DNA from: an uncultured Collinsella sp.
GTDB lineage: Bacteria; Actinomycetota; Coriobacteriia; Coriobacteriales; Coriobacteriaceae
NCBI GenBank assembly: GCA_958427975.1
Contig: CAUAEH010000047.1
Location: 1-15,854 of the forward strand
Reading direction: 5' to 3'
Length of the DNA: 15,854 bases
Part shown: positions 8,113 through 14,235 of the stretch, piece after piece
How the letters are laid out: each line of letters starts with the position of its first letter
Position numbering within the stretch: the first letter of the stretch is position 1
Notes under the pieces: generated by a model
What the model was told of the DNA's origin: nothing
Databases searched by the model: none
What the model saw: only the letters and a program-made list of their open reading frames with translations
Made by a program: the position numbers and the translations under genes

Positions 8113-8790
8113 ATGGCTATTACCCCTGCTGACATTCAGGCTCAGACCTTCTCTGAGGCCAAGCGCGGCTACGATCCCGCCGAGGTCGACGTCTTCCTGG
8201 AGACCCTGTCCTCTGAGGTCGATGCCATGCTCGCCAAGATCGTCGATCTTAAGGGTCGTCTGACCGCCACCGAGCAGCAGCTCGCCGATACGCAGGCCCA
8301 GCTTGCTCAGGCTCAGGACGCTGCCGCACAGGCCGTTCCCGCCGCCCCTGTGGCCGCTCCTGCACCCGACTTCTCCGCTCAGGAGCGCCAGATTTCCGCT
8401 GCCCTGATTGCTGCCCAGCAGACCGCCGAGGGCATCGTCAACGATGCCAACGAGAACGCCGACCGCATCCGCAACGAGGCCGACGCCAAGGCCCGCGAGG
8501 TCATCCGCCAGGCCCTGACCGAGAAGCAGGCCGAGCTTGAGGAGATCGACCGTCTTAAGGCTTCCCGTGAGGAGTTCAAGGCCGAGTACCTCAAGCTCAT
8601 CCAGCACTTCATGGACGATGCTCAGAACTCCTTCCCGTCCGATCTCATGGCTTCCACGCCGGTTGGTTCCGCCGCTTCTCCGGCTGTGACCGTTCCTGCT
8701 GCCGAGCCGCTGCCCGTCGCCGAGCCGGTTATCCCCGTTGCCGATCCCTTCGCACCGATCGACAACTTCGCCGCCGACGACCTGGACTAA
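8113..8790 (+). CDS. divIVA: DivIVA domain-containing protein
   Basis: DivIVA/Wag31-type proteins bind curved membrane at poles and septa and direct division or polar growth. The 225-residue product starts with a clear DivIVA N-terminal domain: MAITPADIQAQTFSEAKRGY then DPAEVDVFLETLSSEVDAML. Two coiled-coil stretches follow (about residues 45-75 and 95-170, rich in Ala, Gln, Glu and Lys) with an Ala/Pro hinge between them. The C-terminus is an Ala/Pro/Val-rich acidic tail ending in DDLD. AAAGGAG stands upstream of the ATG. It completes the ylm-type cluster; ylmH, often found between ylmG and divIVA, is missing. A strong terminator follows. Confidence 0.9.
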   Translation: MAITPADIQAQTFSEAKRGYDPAEVDVFLETLSSEVDAMLAKIVDLKGRLTATEQQLADTQAQLAQAQDAAAQAVPAAPVAAPAPDFSAQERQISAALIAAQQTAEGIVNDANENADRIRNEADAKAREVIRQALTEKQAELEEIDRLKASREEFKAEYLKLIQHFMDDAQNSFPSDLMASTPVGSAASPAVTVPAAEPLPVAEPVIPVADPFAPIDNFAADDLD

Positions 8791-8816
8791 TATCCAGCTA
8801 TCATGTAGCGCCTAGA

Positions 8817-8845
8817 AAGGGCCCGCAGCTTGCGGGTCCTTTTTT
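8817..8845 (+). terminator. Rho-independent terminator after divIVA
   Basis: A 9-bp stem (GGGCCCGCA at 8819-8827 with TGCGGGTCC at 8831-8839, one wobble), extended by A-T pairs, closes a GCT loop and is followed by TTTTTT (8840-8845). Confidence 0.95.
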
Positions 8846-8864
8846 GTGGCTGTGTGCAGTCTGC

Positions 8865-8909
8865 AAAATAAAACGCCGAGTCCTGCGTTTGAGGGCACAG
8901 GACTCGGCG
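8865..8909 (-). terminator. Rho-independent terminator of the nitroreductase gene
   Basis: A perfect 12-bp inverted repeat (CGCCGAGTCCTG at 8874-8885, CAGGACTCGGCG at 8898-8909) is followed on the minus strand by TTTTATTTT. It faces the divIVA terminator, as expected for convergent genes. Confidence 0.9.
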
Positions 8910-8954
8910 AAGGGCGCATGGTCAAAGGTGGATTTTAAGGCATGTCCCAAAAAT

Positions 8955-9485
8955 CTACTTGAGGAGGAAGTCGGGGAGGGGAATGGTGCGGGCCTCGCGA
9001 TGCTCAGGATCGGCGATATGGTCGGCAGGATAGCCGCAGACGAGCATGTGATAGGGATAGGTGCCCTCGGGCAGGCTGAACTGCTCACAGGCCACCTCGG
9101 GCTTAAAATGGCACACCCAGCACGTACCCAGGCCCTGCTCCTCGGCCTCCATCATCATCTGATCGCAAACAATCGAGGTGTCGATGGCACTGGAGTTCAT
9201 CTGGTCATAAGGGCGCACCCAAGCATCGTCGGTAACGCTGCAGATAAGAAAGATAAGCGGAGCCCCAAAGATAGACCCATCACGAGCAAATCGAGGCTGA
9301 CAAGCAGCAGCCTTCTCCAGAAGCTCCGGAGTATCAAGCACCATCACGCGGGTTGGATGATTATTACAAGCAGAAGGAGCAATACGCCCAGCCTCAACAA
9401 TGGCATCCACCACAGCCTGCTCCACAGCCCGAGCCTCAAACAAACGACAAGAATACCGACCCCGAGCCAAATCCAAATAATTCAT
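8955..9485 (-). CDS. Nitroreductase family protein (FMN-dependent)
   Basis: A 176-residue flavoprotein of the nitroreductase superfamily, which uses FMN and NAD(P)H to reduce nitro groups, quinones or other acceptors; the natural substrate cannot be told. N-terminal RGRYSCRLFE matches the FMN-phosphate-binding RxSxRxF motif. SACNNHPTR corresponds to the usual S/P-x-N-x-Q-P segment, and EEQGLGTCWV is the conserved GLG(T/S)CW stretch near the flavin. LVCGYPADH is the usual C-terminal G-Y-P. It is somewhat shorter than typical 190-220 residue members. The start at 9485 is chosen because GGAGGG lies 7 bases upstream. It stands alone, with its own terminator. Confidence 0.88.
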   Translation of the reverse strand: MNYLDLARGRYSCRLFEARAVEQAVVDAIVEAGRIAPSACNNHPTRVMVLDTPELLEKAAACQPRFARDGSIFGAPLIFLICSVTDDAWVRPYDQMNSSAIDTSIVCDQMMMEAEEQGLGTCWVCHFKPEVACEQFSLPEGTYPYHMLVCGYPADHIADPEHREARTIPLPDFLLK

Positions 9486-9653
9486 AACGAAGCCCTCCAA
9501 ATTCAACGAATCAATCCAAAGTAAACCAAAAGGTACCCAAGGCTACGCTCAGCCAAACGCTCAATGCAGCCCCAAAGTATCCAATCGGGCATAAAAGGCC
9601 GCATCATCCAGGTTCCCATCGCATTCTAACCATCAGCCAAAGTTCCCAATGGT

Positions 9654-9761
9654 GGTATGTAAGGCGAAGGGCCGGCACTTGTTTACTTTCGAACGACTCT
9701 GCCACGCAGCCGGAGCGAGAAAGCAAACAAGTGCCGGCCCTTCGCCGCCGGGACACATACC
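9654..9761. repeat. Long interrupted inverted repeat between nitroreductase and DUF47 genes
   Basis: The inner arms are 28 bp each (9663-9690 and 9719-9746) and pair at 27 of 28 positions, with one A-C mismatch at 9685/9724. They begin GGCGAAGGGCCGGC and end in a 28-base loop. An outer 7-bp pair, GGTATGT (9654-9660) with ACATACC (9755-9761), extends the structure across an uneven internal bulge. No T-tract follows on either strand, so it is not a classic terminator, though it could stop or protect the DUF47 transcript. It may also be a palindromic intergenic repeat or a small mobile-element relic; I see no flanking direct repeats. Confidence 0.85.
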
Positions 9762-9766
9762 CCCAA

Positions 9767-10390
9767 TTAACTGTTCTTCATGACAATCGAATCCACGACA
9801 TCGGCCACATTCTCACAGCAGTCAGCGCAGTACTCCAGGAAGGCGTAAACGTCACGCCAGGCGATGACCTCGAGCGGGTCCTTGCCGTTGACGTGCAGGT
9901 TGCGCATAGCGTTGATGTAGAGCTCGTCGGCCTCGGACTCGATCGTGTTGATCTGGATGACGAGTTCGCGCAGGGTCTTGGACTTGCGGTAGTTGGGCAG
10001 CTCGACCATCAGGTCCTTCATGGCGCGGCAGGCGTCGGTCACCTTGTGGGCGATCACGATGGCATCGGGATGGATGCTCTGGATGTTGGTGAAGTAGACG
10101 CGCTGCACGACGCCCTCGATACGGTCGAGCACGGTGTCGAGCGAGCAGCTCATCAGGTCCAGGTCCTCGCGCTCAAGCGGGGTGATAAAGGCCGTGAGCA
10201 GAGCGTCCTCAAGCTCATGGTGCTTCTTATCGGCCGCATGCTCGATCGCGTGCATCTTGTTGAGCATATCGTGAATCCTTGCGGGATCGAAGTTCTCGAA
10301 AATCTTGGTGAGCAGCTCAGCGGCCTGGACGGCAAGGTCGGCGCAGGCGACGTAGTTGTCGAAGTAGAACGAATCGGGTTTCTTTGCCAT
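9767..10390 (-). CDS. DUF47 (PhoU-like) protein, partner of PiT phosphate transporter
   Basis: A 207-residue, mostly helical soluble protein of the DUF47/TIGR00153 family, a PhoU-related group usually encoded beside PiT transporters and thought to control them (often called Pit accessory protein). Recognisable parts are AADKKHHELEDALLTAFITPLEREDL (here split by eye), MSCSLDTVLDRIEGVVQRVYF and the C-terminal WRDVYAFLEYCADCCENVADVVDSIVMKNS. Asp and Glu residues recur in the E/DxxxD spacing typical of PhoU-like metal sites (LDRIEGV, CENVADV). AAGGA stands 7 bases before the ATG. It lies 67 bases downstream of pit on the same strand, so the two are very probably co-transcribed. Confidence 0.9.
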   Translation of the reverse strand: MAKKPDSFYFDNYVACADLAVQAAELLTKIFENFDPARIHDMLNKMHAIEHAADKKHHELEDALLTAFITPLEREDLDLMSCSLDTVLDRIEGVVQRVYFTNIQSIHPDAIVIAHKVTDACRAMKDLMVELPNYRKSKTLRELVIQINTIESEADELYINAMRNLHVNGKDPLEVIAWRDVYAFLEYCADCCENVADVVDSIVMKNS

Positions 10391-10457
10391 GAGTGGGTCC
10401 TTTCGAGGCGAAGTCGGGTGGGCGAGGTATTACGGTCCGGATGGACGCTCGGTTTGA

Positions 10458-11507
10458 CTAGATGAACATCATGAACAGCTTGGCCATGACAAAGCTGATG
10501 AGTCCGCAGGCGGGGAAGGTGAAGAACCAGGTGAACATCATGTCCTTGACCACGCCGAAGTTGATGGCCGAAAGGCGCTTGACGGCACCGACGCCCATGA
10601 TGGCGCAGGTCTTGATGTGGGTGGAGGACACGGGGATACCGGTAAGGGTGGCAAGCAGCAGATTCGCGGCGCCCGCGAGGTCGGCGGAGAATCCCTGATA
10701 CTTCTCGAGCTTGACCATGCTCTGGCCGACGGACTTGATGATGCGCTCGCCGCCCACGCTGGTGCCGATGCCCATGGTGGCCGAGCACAGCAGCATAATC
10801 CAGATGGGGATGCCGGCATCGCCGACGCTCGTCTGGCCGTTGGCGAAGGCCACGCCTAAAAAGAGCACGCCGATGAACTTCTGTCCATCCTGCGCGCCAT
10901 GCATAAAGCTCATGGCCGCGGCACTCGCGATCTGAGCGTATTTAAAGAAGACATTGGCACGTCGCCTATTGGCGGCGGCAAACAGAATCGAGACGAGTTT
11001 GCACAGGATCCAGCCCATGACAAAGCCCAAGCCGATGGAGAGCGCCAGGCCGTAGATGACCTTCATCCACTCGTGGACGTTGACGCTGTTCGCGCCGCCG
11101 AGGGCGATAGCGGCACCGGTCAGGCCGGCGATAAGGCTGTGGCTTTGCGAGGTGGGGATACCAAAACGCGATGCCGTGGCACCGTAGACGACGATGGAGA
11201 ACAGCGCCGCGCACAGGCAGGCAAGCGCCATGGTGCTGTTTCCGCCAAAGTCGACGATATGTGAGATGGTGTTGGCGACGCTCGCGTTAAAGTGCGTCAT
11301 GATGAGCACGCCCAAGAAGTTGAATGCGGCGCTCATGAGAATGGCGGCGCGGGCGGGCATGCAACGCGTAGTGACGCAGGTCGCGATGGCGTTGGGCGCG
11401 TCGGTCCATCCGTTGACGAAGATGGCGCCGAGCGCGAGAATCACGGTGACGGCAAGGACTGGGTTCGACACAATTTGGCCGAGGAAGGTTGAGAACGTTA
11501 CGTCCAT
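10458..11507 (-). CDS. pit: Inorganic phosphate transporter, PiT family
   Basis: A 349-residue integral-membrane low-affinity phosphate:cation symporter. The two inverted PiT signature regions are present: VNGWTDAPNAIAT near residue 32 and ASRFGIPTSQSHSLIAGLTG in the first half, and LTGIPVSSTHIKTCAIMGVG in the second, which carries the repeated G-I-P-x-S-x(2)-H pattern. About ten membrane segments can be counted. AMSFMHGAQDGQKFIGV is also typical. The ATG at 11507 has only a weak ribosome binding site (GAGAAAG); a perfect one lies about 55 bases further upstream next to a three-codon frame. The DUF47 gene follows. Confidence 0.95.
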   Translation of the reverse strand: MDVTFSTFLGQIVSNPVLAVTVILALGAIFVNGWTDAPNAIATCVTTRCMPARAAILMSAAFNFLGVLIMTHFNASVANTISHIVDFGGNSTMALACLCAALFSIVVYGATASRFGIPTSQSHSLIAGLTGAAIALGGANSVNVHEWMKVIYGLALSIGLGFVMGWILCKLVSILFAAANRRRANVFFKYAQIASAAAMSFMHGAQDGQKFIGVLFLGVAFANGQTSVGDAGIPIWIMLLCSATMGIGTSVGGERIIKSVGQSMVKLEKYQGFSADLAGAANLLLATLTGIPVSSTHIKTCAIMGVGAVKRLSAINFGVVKDMMFTWFFTFPACGLISFVMAKLFMMFI

Positions 11508-11537
11508 ATATGGGCTTTCTCGAAGTTTGCAGACACG

Positions 11538-11570
11538 TTACAAAAACATGATAAATCGTATCACCTCCTA
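11538..11570 (-). promoter_or_regulatory. Strong ribosome binding site with three-codon frame in the pit leader
   Basis: On the minus strand AGGAGGTGAT (11569-11560), an extended match to the 16S rRNA tail, is followed 10 bases later by ATG-TTT-TTG-TAA (11549-11538). The frame is in phase with the pit ATG but stopped. It may be a leader peptide or a ribosome landing site that modulates pit. The 14-base distance from AGGAGG to ATG is longer than ideal. The sequence is seen; the function is a guess. Confidence 0.35.
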
Positions 11571-11720
11571 TGGGTTTCTTTACCGAGTTCTGATGGGAGA
11601 AGTGAATTTTTTGGCACTAAAATTGAATATTAGCCCTGTTGACCGCGGGTATTCTTTTTGCTAACACGCCATGAGGACACGCGTGCGCGCCCCAACACCC
11701 CAAAACCACAGTCTGTTCGC
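11571..11720. other. Divergent spacer between pit and the LexA-like promoter
   Basis: This gene-free stretch must hold the pit promoter on the minus strand, but I cannot place it confidently. It is A/T-richer than its surroundings. A GGGTATTCTTTTT string at 11647-11659 resembles -10 regions seen elsewhere in the window, on the plus strand, without a good -35. No other structure is evident. Confidence 0.3.
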
Positions 11721-11750
11721 TTTACAACATGCAAACACGCGTTCGATAAT
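11721..11750 (+). promoter_or_regulatory. Sigma70-type promoter with LexA-like operator
   Basis: TTTACA (11721-11726) and GATAAT (11745-11750) are separated by 18 bases, the best promoter in the window. Inside the spacer and touching the -10 lies CAAAC-ACGC-GTTCG (11732-11745), one base from the symmetrical CGAAC-N4-GTTCG box bound by LexA in Gram-positive bacteria. A repressor there would block the promoter. SOS control is therefore likely, though inferred. Confidence 0.65.
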
Positions 11751-11757
11751 AGGGGGC

Positions 11758-12096
11758 ATGGAATATCGACAGACAGACGGCAAAACTCGGCGCGTGCACA
11801 AGCAGTATGTGGACGTCGTGGCTCGCATCCTCGCGGGCGGACAGGTCGTGCCGGTCACCGTCTGTTGGGTCGACGGCCGTTGTTTTACGATCGACGAAAT
11901 TATCTCGACCACCGGGTTTGGCCTGATGGTCCACGGCATCCGTACGGCAACATATAAGGTGCGTTTTGGCGGGCACGCGACCGAGTTGTATCTGGAGGAC
12001 CAGACGCGCGAGCGGGCGGACGGCTCGCAAGCGCACGTGATGCGTTGGTGGGTCTGGGCCTTTGATCGTACGCTTGAGGGCGAGCGCCGTAGGTAA
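11758..12096 (+). CDS. Small protein of unknown function, probably SOS-controlled
   Basis: A 112-residue soluble protein starting MEYRQTDGKTRRVHKQYVDV. A basic N-terminus is followed by a predicted beta-rich core: VVPVTVCWVDGRCFTIDEI, TATYKVRFGGHATELYLED and RWWVWAFDRTLEGERRR. I do not recognise it with certainty. The W-x-D/R-GR-x-F/Y-x-(I/V)-x-E-(I/L) element and the Y/F-x-V...EL...D...W pattern recall small DUF6504-type proteins found near error-prone DNA polymerases in actinobacteria. That comparison is from memory. The ATG at 11758 lies 7 bases after a GATAAT -10 box, so the mRNA is probably leaderless. An upstream in-frame ATG at 11671 would precede the promoter and is rejected. Orientation is opposite to pit and the same as the next gene. 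Confidence 0.7.
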   Translation: MEYRQTDGKTRRVHKQYVDVVARILAGGQVVPVTVCWVDGRCFTIDEIISTTGFGLMVHGIRTATYKVRFGGHATELYLEDQTRERADGSQAHVMRWWVWAFDRTLEGERRR

Positions 12097-12114
12097 GGAC
12101 GTGCGGCATTCGGG

Positions 12115-12120
12115 TACAAT
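12115..12120 (+). promoter_or_regulatory. Candidate -10 element for the Bax-inhibitor family gene
   Basis: TACAAT in the context CGGGTACAATGG, 55 bases before the ATG at 12175. The -35 side is weak, so an extended -10 may compensate. The gene could also be read through from the gene upstream, since there is no terminator between them. Confidence 0.4.
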
Positions 12121-12174
12121 GGCAGGAATCTTGTCACCTACGGCGCTGTCGTGCGCTTTTTGAAAGGACGAAGT

Positions 12175-12870
12175 ATGAACGATATCCAGGGCTATCAGAA
12201 CGGCCCCATCGAGACCGGCGCAAGTCGCGCCAAGGAGATGTCGCCGCGCGCGTACAATCTTGCCATGTCTGCCCTCATCTTCTTGGGCTTTTGCGCCATG
12301 GGCGCCGGTGCTTACTTTACGAGCACCATGGCGTTTGCCCGCATGATGATGAGCGGGGCCGCCCTGCCACTGGTCTTTGGCTCGTTTATCCTGACTATTG
12401 TCGGCATCGTCATGATGTCTGCTGCCGCCAGCAAACAGTCCGTGGGCCTGTCCCTTGTGGGCTACGTAATCTTTGCGAGCACCTTTGGCCTGACCGCGTC
12501 GTTTGGCCTTGCCAACTACGACCTGCCCACCATCAACACCGCTTTTATCGCCACGGCCGCCATCACCTTTGTCTTCGGTGCGCTGGGCGTGACCTTCCCC
12601 AAGTTCTTCCAGCGTGTGTACGGCATCGGCTTTGGCATTCTGCTCGCCACGATTCTGGTCGAGATCGTGCTGATGTTCATGGGCGTCTCGCAGTCCATCA
12701 CCGATCTGATCGTGATCGTGGTGTTCGCCGGGTTTATTGGCTACGACACCTATGTTGCCACGACGGTGCCGCCCACGCTGCCCAATGCGGTGCTCATGGC
12801 GTCCAATCTGTTCGTGGACATTATCAACGTGTTCCTGCGCATCCTGAACATTCTCGGTCGTCGCGACTAG
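12175..12870 (+). CDS. Bax inhibitor-1/YccA family membrane protein
   Basis: A 231-residue polytopic protein of the BI-1 (TMBIM, UPF0005) family, which includes bacterial YccA/YbhL and the BsYetJ pH-sensitive calcium channel. The N-terminal 30 residues are hydrophilic, followed by about seven membrane helices. Family marks are the G-Y-D-T-Y stretch near residue 190 (GFIGYDTYV) and the C-terminus NLFVDIINVFLRILNILGRRD, matching the usual N-L-Y-x-D-x-I-N-x-F-L...LLGRRD. Its role in this organism (ion leak or membrane protein quality control) cannot be told. AAAGGA stands 6 bases before ATG 12175; an in-frame GTG at 12151 lacks a ribosome binding site. A terminator follows. Confidence 0.88.
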   Translation: MNDIQGYQNGPIETGASRAKEMSPRAYNLAMSALIFLGFCAMGAGAYFTSTMAFARMMMSGAALPLVFGSFILTIVGIVMMSAAASKQSVGLSLVGYVIFASTFGLTASFGLANYDLPTINTAFIATAAITFVFGALGVTFPKFFQRVYGIGFGILLATILVEIVLMFMGVSQSITDLIVIVVFAGFIGYDTYVATTVPPTLPNAVLMASNLFVDIINVFLRILNILGRRD

Positions 12871-12915
12871 CGCGGCGTTGCGACGTTTCCTGCCGGACAC
12901 GGTAAAACGATACGA

Positions 12916-12943
12916 AAGGCGGTCCTTCGGGGCCGTCTTTTTT
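12916..12943 (+). terminator. Rho-independent terminator after the Bax-inhibitor family gene
   Basis: A 10-bp stem (12916-12925 with 12930-12939, two wobbles) is closed by a very stable TTCG tetraloop and runs into TTTTTT (12938-12943). Confidence 0.93.
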
Positions 12944-12956
12944 GTGCGTGGCGGGG

Positions 12957-12962
12957 TATCAT
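12957..12962 (+). promoter_or_regulatory. Candidate -10 element for the TIGR02452 gene
   Basis: TATCAT, preceded by GGGG, 48 bases before the ATG at 13010 and just after the upstream terminator. No clear -35 is seen. The position is right for a promoter, because the gene must have its own. Confidence 0.4.
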
Positions 12963-13009
12963 GGATGGGAAAAAGCCGATAGCGGCAGCGACAGGAAAGG
13001 TGGCCACGT

Positions 13010-14158
13010 ATGGCAGATGTCGACAACAGGAACCGTAACCGTAGGTCTAACCGAGCGGGTCAGCCCAATCCCAAGCGCGAGGCGCGTGCCAAGGCCGCCG
13101 AGCGCCATGTGGCGGCTGTGTCCGAGGCCTGCGCCAAGGACATCGAGCGTTCGCTTACCGGCGTGCGCGAGTTCGATGGTATGCCTGCCGGTTTTGTCGC
13201 GGCGATGAAGGCCAAGGCCCAAGCGGCTGCGGCTGCCGAGGAGCCGGTTGCCGAGGTTGTGGAGGCTGACGCTGCCGAGGTTAAGACTGCCGAGGTGGAG
13301 GCCGCTGAGGTGGAGACTGCGGTCGAGTCCGAGGTGGCACCCGAGTTCACCGAGTCGGCCGACGAGGCTGAGTCCGCGCCCGCGGAGGAGGCTGCTCCGG
13401 TCCTGCCCGAGGTCACTGTGCTCGATGCCTCTGCCACGCAGGCAATCCTCGATAACGGCCGCGGCTATGCGCAGTTCTGCGATATGGCCGTGCTCGCCTT
13501 TGCCTCGTTTACCAATCCGGGCGGCGGCTATATCCAGGGCTACCTGGGCCAGGAGGCGACGCTCTGCGCCGATTCGTATCTGTACAACGTCCTCGATAAG
13601 CAGCGTAAGTGGTACGGTGAGAACCGTCGCCGCAACATCAACTGCGAGCTGTACCGCAACCGTGCGCTGGTGGTGCCCGCGGTGCGCTTCGATCGCAACC
13701 ATGTGCACGCCTATGCCGACGTAATCGTGGCCGCCGCGCCCAACGCCAAGCGTGCCCGCCAGGAGTATCGCGTGAGCGACGATGCCTTGCTTGACGCTCT
13801 GCGCGATCGCATCCGCTTTGTGCTTGCCATCTGCGACGAGCTGGGTCGCGAGAAGCTCGTACTGGGTGCTTGGGGTTGCGACAACAACGGCTTCGACGCC
13901 GAGGCCGTGGCCGAGCTCTTCCGCAAGGAGCTCGCATCGGGCGACTTTAAGGTCAAGCAGGTGTTCTTTGCCGTGCCTTCTACGCGCTGGGATGAGGATT
14001 TTGCCAAGTTCGAGCACGTGCTGGCAAACTTCCCCGAGCGCAACGAGGAGTCCTATGCCCAGGTTGCCGCACGCGCTGCGGCTGCTCGCGCCGCCGAGCA
14101 GGCCCAGGCTGCCGCCGAGGACGATGAGGATGATGACGATTGGCGTAAGTACCTGTAA
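13010..14158 (+). CDS. TIGR02452 family protein (microbial PARG-like domain) with Ala/Glu-rich insert
   Basis: A 382-residue protein with the macrodomain-type fold seen in TIGR02452/DUF2263 proteins, related to poly(ADP-ribose) glycohydrolases. The core reads VLAFASFTNPGGGYIQGYLG-QEA-TLCADSYLYNVL (residues 161-195), RALVVPAVRFDRN, YADVIVAAAPNA and LVLGAWGC (283-290). PARG-like enzymes carry GGG then QEE; here GGG is at 171-173 but the second catalytic Glu is replaced by Ala183. Before the core are a basic Asn/Arg-rich start (residues 1-33), a helical part and an insert of about 65 residues (70-133) built of Ala, Glu and Val with repeats like AEVEAAEVETA. The C-terminus is acidic (EDDEDDDDWRKYL). 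GGAAAGGTGG precedes the ATG. ADP-ribose binding or altered hydrolysis is possible; the substrate is unknown. Confidence 0.85.
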   Translation: MADVDNRNRNRRSNRAGQPNPKREARAKAAERHVAAVSEACAKDIERSLTGVREFDGMPAGFVAAMKAKAQAAAAAEEPVAEVVEADAAEVKTAEVEAAEVETAVESEVAPEFTESADEAESAPAEEAAPVLPEVTVLDASATQAILDNGRGYAQFCDMAVLAFASFTNPGGGYIQGYLGQEATLCADSYLYNVLDKQRKWYGENRRRNINCELYRNRALVVPAVRFDRNHVHAYADVIVAAAPNAKRARQEYRVSDDALLDALRDRIRFVLAICDELGREKLVLGAWGCDNNGFDAEAVAELFRKELASGDFKVKQVFFAVPSTRWDEDFAKFEHVLANFPERNEESYAQVAARAAAARAAEQAQAAAEDDEDDDDWRKYL

Positions 14159-14184
14159 TCGGTACGGGCCGACAGATAGGTCGA

Positions 14185-14216
14185 GCCGGCGGGAGGGCTG
14201 CTCCCGTCGGCTTTTT
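14185..14216 (+). terminator. Rho-independent terminator after the TIGR02452 gene, close to the next start
   Basis: An 11-bp stem (GCCGGCGGGAG at 14185-14195 with CTCCCGTCGGC at 14201-14211, one wobble) with a GGCTG loop runs into TTTTT (14212-14216). The next gene's ribosome binding site begins only 3 bases later, so this element can also act as an attenuator for it. Confidence 0.92.
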
Positions 14217-14235
14217 ACTAAAGGAGGGGCTTACG

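Noticed and set aside
8844..9524. Plus-strand open frame opposite the nitroreductase
   Set aside because: It begins in a terminator region and has no family resemblance, while the minus strand encodes an obvious nitroreductase.
9731..10465. Plus-strand open frame opposite the DUF47 gene
   Set aside because: The minus-strand product has clear family features and a ribosome binding site; the plus-strand one starts inside the inverted repeat.
11722..13026. Minus-strand open frame of more than 400 codons opposite the small gene and the Bax-inhibitor family gene
   Set aside because: It spans two genes and a terminator, with a low-complexity His/Asp/Arg-rich translation; not a protein.
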